Assembly (NCBI GenBank): GCA_037892935.1
Contig: JAYXKI010000011.1
Span: 1,116,001 to 1,180,000 of the forward strand
DNA: 64,000 nucleotides
Source: Phlebopus portentosus
Taxonomy: Eukaryota > Basidiomycota > Agaricomycetes > Boletales > Boletinellaceae
Direction of reading: 5' to 3'
Each line of letters begins with the position of its first letter. The stretch's first letter is position 1. Below the pieces are notes generated by a model, which saw only the letters and a program-made list of their open reading frames with translations, searched no databases and was not told the origin of the DNA. The translations under genes were made by a program, and so were the position numbers. Of the stretch, positions 58,258 to 64,000 are shown piece by piece.

Positions 58258-59994
58258 TTATTTCGGCATTACGCCGTCGTCGCTTTCCGTAACCAAAGTT
58301 GGTATACTCCCAGTCGTCCTCTTCCTCAACCCCAGGCCTCCCAATCCACCCGGCCCCAACTTCAGCTTCTTCCCGATTCCCAGTCCAAGTCCGATACCAC
58401 CACCGCTCCTCTGTCTCGCTTCTTCCTCCCTTCCACTCTTCTCAAACGCATCCACAAGTGCGCATACTCCCTCGATCGTGGTATAAGGTGGGTTGTAATC
58501 TAGGTCCGAGTACGCGAGGGAATTGTTGAATATGAGATGGACGAGGACGAGCGGGAAGAGTGATGGCTGGAGGTTGAGCAGCTCGGAGGGGATGTTTGGG
58601 ATGAGTTTGGGTAGACATTGCAAGGCACCAGCAAGAGATTTCTGGAGAGAGAGGGGAAGGAAGATCGTGCCTAGATGCTCTATTCTTCCAGATGCAGAGA
58701 GGATTCCTGAGACAAGCGCAGTCCGGGATAAGTAAACGAGCTCGACGACATGCGAGAGTGCGAGCATGAGGGTCGGTGAGAATGAGGGGAACGTAGCGCG
58801 ATTGTGGCTCAGAACGGAAAGAGCGTGGTAGACATCCCCGTATGTCGGCGGAGGACCAGCGTCCGCGATGTAATACGCCCTTCCACTCACATCCTTTGTT
58901 TCTTTCCTCTCCATCTTAATATTGTTGTCCTTCTCGTTTGAAAGCTCGATGAGCTTCCTTTCATAACACAAATGCGCGTAACTTGCATTCTCGACGTAGA
59001 CGAAGTTCTGGACGATGCGCTTGATCCAAGTCGGATTCGTTTCTCGAACAAGAGCTGCCCCGAGAAGGACATCTCCCCCGGGCCCGTATATACCGTTTCC
59101 GGGTCGTACGCAGCCTGTATGCAGGGTCCTCCCAAGCGAAGATGGAGTATTGTTCGCGCGTAAGATTAAAGATTCCCCTTGTTTCTTCGTATATGCGTAG
59201 TTAGAAAAGAACTCTTCATGCTTCCTCGGAATAATATTATTGTCCACTCTATCTTCTTCGTTTGTGTCCGTGTCGCCAAAGATTTGAACGAAATAGGGCG
59301 GCTCGCGTTCCCATGGCCATAACCAAAACCTCGAGCGTCTGAGCGCGACGGAGCCGGAGGAAGTGGAGACGAAGACAGAACAGCCTACTGAACGCGCGGC
59401 AGAGAGGACGTTCTGTGTGCCTACTACATTTATACGGGACGAAAAGGGCACGAGGGAAGCGGCGCGTTCGTAGAATCGGATACAGGCGGCCGTGTGGAAT
59501 ACCGTTATTTCATTATCCTCGTTCTTGTCCTGGGTATCGGTGTGTGCAGTGGATGAAGGCCAGGTATCTGTGAAAGCGACGCGAACAGCTTCTGCGTTGC
59601 TGACATCACAAACCCTCCAATCCACATCCTTCGCTTTGCCCATGGTGAGATCTCGTCTCGTCGGTAATCGAATATCTAGCACTCTAATCTTCCTGGGATC
59701 TTCCCCACGTTCAAGTAAATGCCGTACGATCCAGCCACCGAGGAATCCAGCTCCACCTGTGACGATGTATTTCCTCCCCGTACGCAGTGGAAGGACAGAA
59801 TGGATTGACTTTGGATCGGATCGGAGACGCGTGAAGATGGAGAGGATTTCTTGGTCAGTCCATCGTTTTGGGGAGTACTTGAGCACGCGGGAAGGGATTT
59901 GAAGGAGACGAGCGTCGTTCAGAAGGACGTAAGAAACAATTAGGAATATTACAATGAAAAGAAAGAGGAATATGAATATGGCGAGAGCAGCCAT
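58258..59994 (-). CDS. 3-beta-hydroxysteroid dehydrogenase family (extended SDR) protein, membrane-anchored
   Basis: Single uninterrupted exon of 578 codons, unusual among its intron-rich neighbours. The N-terminal membrane segment is LAIFIFLFLFIVIFLIVSYVLL. A Rossmann motif follows (KYIVTGGAGFLGGWIVRHL), then VFHTAACI and RINVVGTQNVLSAAR, as in 3-beta-HSD and C-3 sterol dehydrogenases. STSSGSVAL supplies the Ser, and YAYTKKQGE is the YxxxK catalytic pair. CVRPGNGIYGPGG and VYVENASYAHLC are further family marks. The C-terminal part is hydrophobic and ends with a Gly/Leu-rich basic tail (LGLGIGKKLKLGPGG). Could be sterol C-4 demethylation (Erg26-like) or another sterol/lipid reaction; the long tail and N-terminal anchor argue for a diverged member. 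Intact. Confidence 0.85.
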   Translation of the reverse strand: MAALAIFIFLFLFIVIFLIVSYVLLNDARLLQIPSRVLKYSPKRWTDQEILSIFTRLRSDPKSIHSVLPLRTGRKYIVTGGAGFLGGWIVRHLLERGEDPRKIRVLDIRLPTRRDLTMGKAKDVDWRVCDVSNAEAVRVAFTDTWPSSTAHTDTQDKNEDNEITVFHTAACIRFYERAASLVPFSSRINVVGTQNVLSAARSVGCSVFVSTSSGSVALRRSRFWLWPWEREPPYFVQIFGDTDTNEEDRVDNNIIPRKHEEFFSNYAYTKKQGESLILRANNTPSSLGRTLHTGCVRPGNGIYGPGGDVLLGAALVRETNPTWIKRIVQNFVYVENASYAHLCYERKLIELSNEKDNNIKMERKETKDVSGRAYYIADAGPPPTYGDVYHALSVLSHNRATFPSFSPTLMLALSHVVELVYLSRTALVSGILSASGRIEHLGTIFLPLSLQKSLAGALQCLPKLIPNIPSELLNLQPSLFPLVLVHLIFNNSLAYSDLDYNPPYTTIEGVCALVDAFEKSGREEEARQRSGGGIGLGLGIGKKLKLGPGGLGGLGLRKRTTGSIPTLVTESDDGVMPK

Positions 59995-60386
59995 GTTGAA
60001 ACAAAGGCTACCGATATCACTGCTGCTTGGTACAGACGACGCATGGGAACGAACGTCTGAAGGTGGGCCGACTCGAATGTTCTCTTTGACTTGACATGGG
60101 ATTCACCGCGGATCAAAAACAGACGCGGATCATCTCCGATCAGTAGGTCAGCTAATCACTGATTCAATTATATAAGCTTACCATCTCCATCATGAGAAGG
60201 TAAGCAAGTATCATTTCGAAAAGGAGAAAATGAAGCCGAAAGCAGCTAGCAAACGCGAAAAATCACAAAAATATCTCACTATCATCACAAATAGAAATCT
60301 TGCTTCTTCTCAACAAAGCTGTTCAAAGCACCCTAGATGAAATCAATCTAGTTCTACCTGAGGAACTAGGAGATGCAAAGTCTCTA
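59995..60386. other. Intergenic region
   Basis: Promoter of the dehydrogenase and 3' flank of the KH-domain gene. Nothing else seen. Confidence 0.5.
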
Positions 60387-61932
60387 CTATGAAGGAGGGG
60401 GAGGGGGAGCAGGTTCGCTCGCCGGCGGAGGTGGAGGACCTGGAGGTGGAGGAGGAGCACCACCGGGAGGCGGCGGAGAGGCGTTTGATGCGGCGTGTCC
60501 TGTAGGTGTCGCACCAGCGGCAGCAGCCGCGTATTGGCTGTAATATTGAGCGTATTGCTGCGCCTGCCATTCTTTGAACTGAGGAGAGTTGACGTCGTAG
60601 CCATAGGCGGCCCTGCAATGGCGCAACAGTTGTTAGTTTCTGGATCCATCCGAGAATCAAACGAGGAATGAAAATCTCACCAATATTTCGCGTACGCGTC
60701 TTGGTCCGCAGCAGAGGGAGCAGCACCCGTCCCACCCATCCCACCACCAGCTGATGGTGATCCAGCTGGGACTGGGGGTTGAAGCGGAGTTGCGTGTGAA
60801 CCATCTGGAGCTGGAGGGGGAGCACCAGGCGGAGGAGGCGGCGCTTCTCCCGGCGGTGGAGGGGGTAAAGGTCCAGAAGGCGGCTGAGGCGCGTATCCCT
60901 AGAATGTGTCTTAATAGGTTCATAAGTTATAAGGGATGATTGGATACTTACCGCATAGCCAGCATATGCCGCGTACGCCTGTTGAGCCTGGTGCAATTCC
61001 ATCTGTTGCTGTTGCAGCAGAACCTTGGCTTTAGCATGTTCGGAACGAACCACCTCTAACAGATCCTCCGTGAGCACTTTTGCGCGGTGGACCTGGCTTT
61101 CGTCGGGGCTTCTACAAACGCACGAGCAGCCATTAACTCGAATGAAATGTAAGTCAAAGACAAACATGAACGTACGTAATGTGAATATGCATCGGGTCAT
61201 CAGACTCTCGACCAGTCTCCGAATCGATGAAGCCAGACCCAACACCCTTGATCTGCACGCGCGTTTGTGTCTCTTGTTGGATGTACTTGACGAATAACCC
61301 TGATGGTCCGACAACTTTTGCTCGCACGTTGAAGTTTCGAAGCGTCTCGAGTCCGACAGGAAGCTTCTCTTCTGGCCATTTCCTCTGAATTTCCTCCATG
61401 TAAGCCACGCATGCAAAAGGTTGAAATTTCCACGAGAAGTACTTACCCTTTCCCGTCGCATATCCTTTTTGTCCTCGACGAGGGGACCAATATCCATGCT
61501 CATAAGCTCATTGATCTTCGCAAGCGCTTTTCCCAAGCTCTCCTGTGTATTCGCCGTCACATGCAAAAACAACGGCGGGTCTTTTTCCGTCGCCTTAGAT
61601 CGATCAGGATACCAAATCCCCTTCGTCGACACGTTCGCACCCGTCTCCTCATGGATCTGCTCTTGCGTCGCAGACTTGGTGAGCAAATACCGACTTCGAA
61701 TATCATTGATGTCGATATCTTTTGAGAATGCTCCTTCTCCCATGAAGCTGCCGCCTGCGGGAGGACTCCCGGCGAATTGAGCAGCGATTTTGGCGGCGAT
61801 GGCGGCTGCGGCTGCTGCTGCCTCGCTGGCCGTTTTGCTATCGTCGGTTTTGGCTGCCTTCGAAGAGGGTGATAGAGCACGCTCGCCTTCGGGACCTGGA
61901 CCTGCTTGGTCCCATTTTCGTTTGGAGGACAT
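60387..61932 (-). CDS. KH-domain RNA-binding protein, KHDC4/BLOM7-like
   Basis: ATG 61932 gives MSSKRKWDQAGPGPEGE and an Ala-rich stretch. A first KH-like module follows with INDIRSRYLLTKSATQEQI, TGANVSTKGIWYPD and PLFLHVTANTQESL, the KHDC4 type (RYLLTKGxTQEEI…G…ST(R/K)G). After an intron near 61450-61395 the second module has EKLPVGLETLRNFNVRAKVV, VGPSGLFVKYIQQET (GxxG loop) and RVQIKGVGSG. After the intron at about 61175-61110 a Gln/Ala-rich helix continues, then long Pro runs and repeats around YDVNSPQFKEWQAQQ. The stop is at 60389-60387. Human KHDC4 takes part in pre-mRNA splicing; the same role is likely here. Intact. Confidence 0.87.
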
Positions 61933-62498
61933 GGTGAGATGTTGGGCGTCGACAAAATGAATGAAATGTGAGTTGAGCCGATGGACGTGCTAGCAGTATA
62001 GTATTATGTCAACGTCTGATACATCACGTGCGTAGGGGCCTCACTTAACGCGATTTGGGGCCTGAAGTTGGTCCTCCAACTTGAAGTCACTTCACACGTT
62101 GGCCTCGTCTATTCCTATGCCTCTCACATTGAACGTCGGAGCAGAAATAATATATTTGGTGTCCACAGCAGCAACTCTAGCCTAATATTATGACTATATC
62201 ACCTTCATCTCTGCTTGATCATCATATAACTAGTGTTCAGTTCATCTGTGGCATCTGATCCTTCTCTCTGCGTGGCGAAAACTTATACAGAAGTGTCCGC
62301 TTTTGATTTATCTCCTGTACGATCTTGAAACACATCGTTACTGATGCTCATCTCTGTGCTATGATTGAGCGCTCAAGATAGCATCATCGATATCTTATAC
62401 TGTGATAAATGTAGAGGAAGCTGGCTCCACTTCGCAAGGCGAATCACTCAGGAGCGTCTCTTAATAACTTGTCCAATTACTTGCAAATCCGCTCATAT
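61933..62498. other. Intergenic region upstream of the KH-domain gene
   Basis: Contains the promoter of the minus-strand gene and spacer DNA up to the DUF6533 relic. A CACGTG occurs at about 62023-62028. No gene. Confidence 0.5.
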
Positions 62499-62840
62499 GA
62501 TGGGTCCATCGATCCAAGTATTGTCCCGTAAATTGTTTCAGACATTATGGTTCAGCAGTATTTCTCAGTCGCTCTATTGACTATCTTGGTCTACCATTCT
62601 CGCATGCTTTTTGCTCTTTGACAGCACATCTAATTACTGATTCCTCGAAAGTCACTATGTTGCAGAAAGAGGTAGTGTTTTTTATCATATTATCCATGAG
62701 GTGGGCCACCACTGATCCACTCCTCTTGAAAGGTATTTCTGGGAAGCTGTGCCGATATAATTTGGCGTCAGAGGATGACGGAAAATCGAACCCAGGCCAC
62801 TCAACAATATCACATCGTGTATTTTTGCACCCTTGATTGA
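62499..62840 (+). pseudogene. DUF6533-family 5' relic with in-frame stop
   Basis: One frame gives DGSIDPSIV, then a TAA at 62529-62531, then VALLTILVYHSR; this lines up with IDPSIVQLIVSEF…VALLTLLVYHSR in the copy at 55.7-57.4 kb. The next spliced piece, VTMLQKE, stands where ITLDKE is expected. The later part of the gene is not recognisable. A decayed 5' part. Confidence 0.65.
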
Positions 62841-63563
62841 AGACCTTCAGAGCTATCGCTTTGGATATCACTGAACGCGATGTCTTTCCAAAAGGCTACA
62901 TGAAGGGTACCGCCTTTGCCGGAAGTGAGTGCGCCAGTGGGGGAAATGTCATGGTATCGGATCATTAGACTGCAATTATTACGATCATTGTTCATCTACT
63001 CATTGTGAGCAAATGATGATGATGATAATGTCAGAATTGGTGATGGTCGACAATACTAGTCAGACATTTCCGTCGTTCAGTTGAGGTGACAAATACATCT
63101 GCGTCGGGAACATGGGAGTGAGGCACAAGTGGTCACACGTGCATCGTTAATGCGAATGTTTCATGAGGACCAAGATTGACATTTCCGGTTTTCAATAGAG
63201 TGAGTTCTCATCCCTGTATCTTGTGCTCAAGTGATTAATCAATAGCACATGCGGGACCTCGCAGTCATACCGCCTTTCCGGCACGAAGACAGTCTACCTG
63301 ATTAACTGATGCAGTGATGTATGGGCACTCTTCAAGGAAGAGACTGATGCATCGGTCCCTTCTGTAACAATTACTGATCAGATAATGTTTCGCCTGTATA
63401 ACGATCTGTTCTTCATGGTTGCATTGCCATCATCTAATGCGATGGATAGTCATCAGGCCACGTTACTGGAGCTTCTAACTTCCACGGAGATGGGGAATCA
63501 CAGTTCTGTTCTGGCTTAATATGAATGCAGTCATCAGTCCACCCATTTCAAATCATCTCTAAA
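62841..63563. other. Intergenic region
   Basis: Spacer between the relic and the last DUF6533 copy, with a short gatgat microsatellite near 63012. No gene. Confidence 0.5.
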
Positions 63564-64000
63564 ATGACTCTTCTTGACGTCTCTAGCGCTTTTAGAACTC
63601 GTTCGGACACTGGGCATTCCGATCTGAGTTTTGTTCGGTCATTCCTTTCGGGAACCTCGACCGCTCAATATATCAGCGATTCTCTTTTGACTAGCTTAAT
63701 CTATCAATCCCGTACGTGCTGTGATTTGACTATGATAAACAATATCTTTCTATTATCTTACATTGGGCGGTTATCATGATGGACAGGGAGGTAAGCTGCT
63801 TCGGACTGCCGCCTCTAGCCTCACTCCTAATGAGACAATTCCTCTGAGGTCGGGTATTTCTGGGTGAGCGACGCCAACCAACTTTACGCATAATCCACTC
63901 AAGAGCACAAGCCGAAGCCTTGCAGCTGTGTCAGCATGTCATATTTCGCTGTAATAGCCATTCGAGACTGGGAGCCAGATATCTTTTGATCACAGCATAG
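63564..64000 (+). CDS. DUF6533 family protein, 5' part, runs off the window
   Basis: ATG 63564 gives MTLLDVSSAFRTRSDTGH, nearly the start of the copy at 57.4 kb, then the helix DSLLTSLIYQS and, after an intron, VIMMDRE and GYFW. The expected acceptor of the first intron reads CGG (63768-63770) where the sister copy has CAG, so splicing there may be lost or shifted. The remainder lies beyond the window. Could be a pseudogene. Confidence 0.6.

Noticed and set aside
1..64000. CRISPR arrays, rRNA, bacterial operon signals
   Set aside because: No regularly spaced repeats or rRNA signatures seen; the window is eukaryotic with spliceosomal introns.

Overview
The window reads as nuclear DNA of a filamentous basidiomycete, most likely an agaricomycete. 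Genes are compact and split by many 44-60 nt GT-AG introns, with a few GC-AG ones. The content also fits: a macrophage-activating-glycoprotein-type GPI protein, many DUF6533 membrane-protein copies, a fungal-type Lys2 and Crinkler-like genes. All exon calls were made by eye from reading frames and splice consensus; no search was run.

Left part (1-18.3 kb): metabolic genes. A cytochrome P450 (cut by the left edge) and a class A FAD monooxygenase are followed by a PTEN-type phosphatase on the minus strand. Next come a very unusual polyketide-synthase-like gene, read as KS - post-KS linker without AT - ACP - thioester reductase - AT - ACP, and an intact lys2 (A-T-R) 0.3 kb downstream on the same strand. 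P450, FAD monooxygenase and the megasynthase look like a small biosynthetic cluster; lys2 is probably the housekeeping lysine gene.

Middle part: 18.6-22.9 kb holds copies and fragments of a DUF6533 multi-pass membrane protein family. At 24.1-25.5 kb lies the secreted GPI-anchored glycoprotein. From 25.8 to 38.2 kb there is a tandem array of Crinkler-type (CR effector) genes: one header-only relic, one recently broken copy and two intact copies. Each has a ubiquitin-like header, a P-loop NTPase, a PD-(D/E)xK-type nuclease region and a C-terminal bipartite nuclear signal. The roughly 4 kb unit, including promoter and 3' flank, is duplicated, and copy 2 is a mosaic: its header matches copy 3, its body copy 1.

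Right part (40-64 kb): a Ser/Pro-rich protein of unknown function, another DUF6533 gene, a coiled-coil protein, a GH51 alpha-L-arabinofuranosidase, the mitochondrial outer-membrane assembly protein Sam50, a further DUF6533 gene, a 3-beta-HSD-family dehydrogenase and a KHDC4-like KH-domain RNA-binding protein. The right edge has a DUF6533 relic with an in-frame stop and the start of one more DUF6533 copy that runs off the window.

The most notable items are the Crinkler-type array with header/body shuffling and the displaced-AT polyketide-synthase-like gene.
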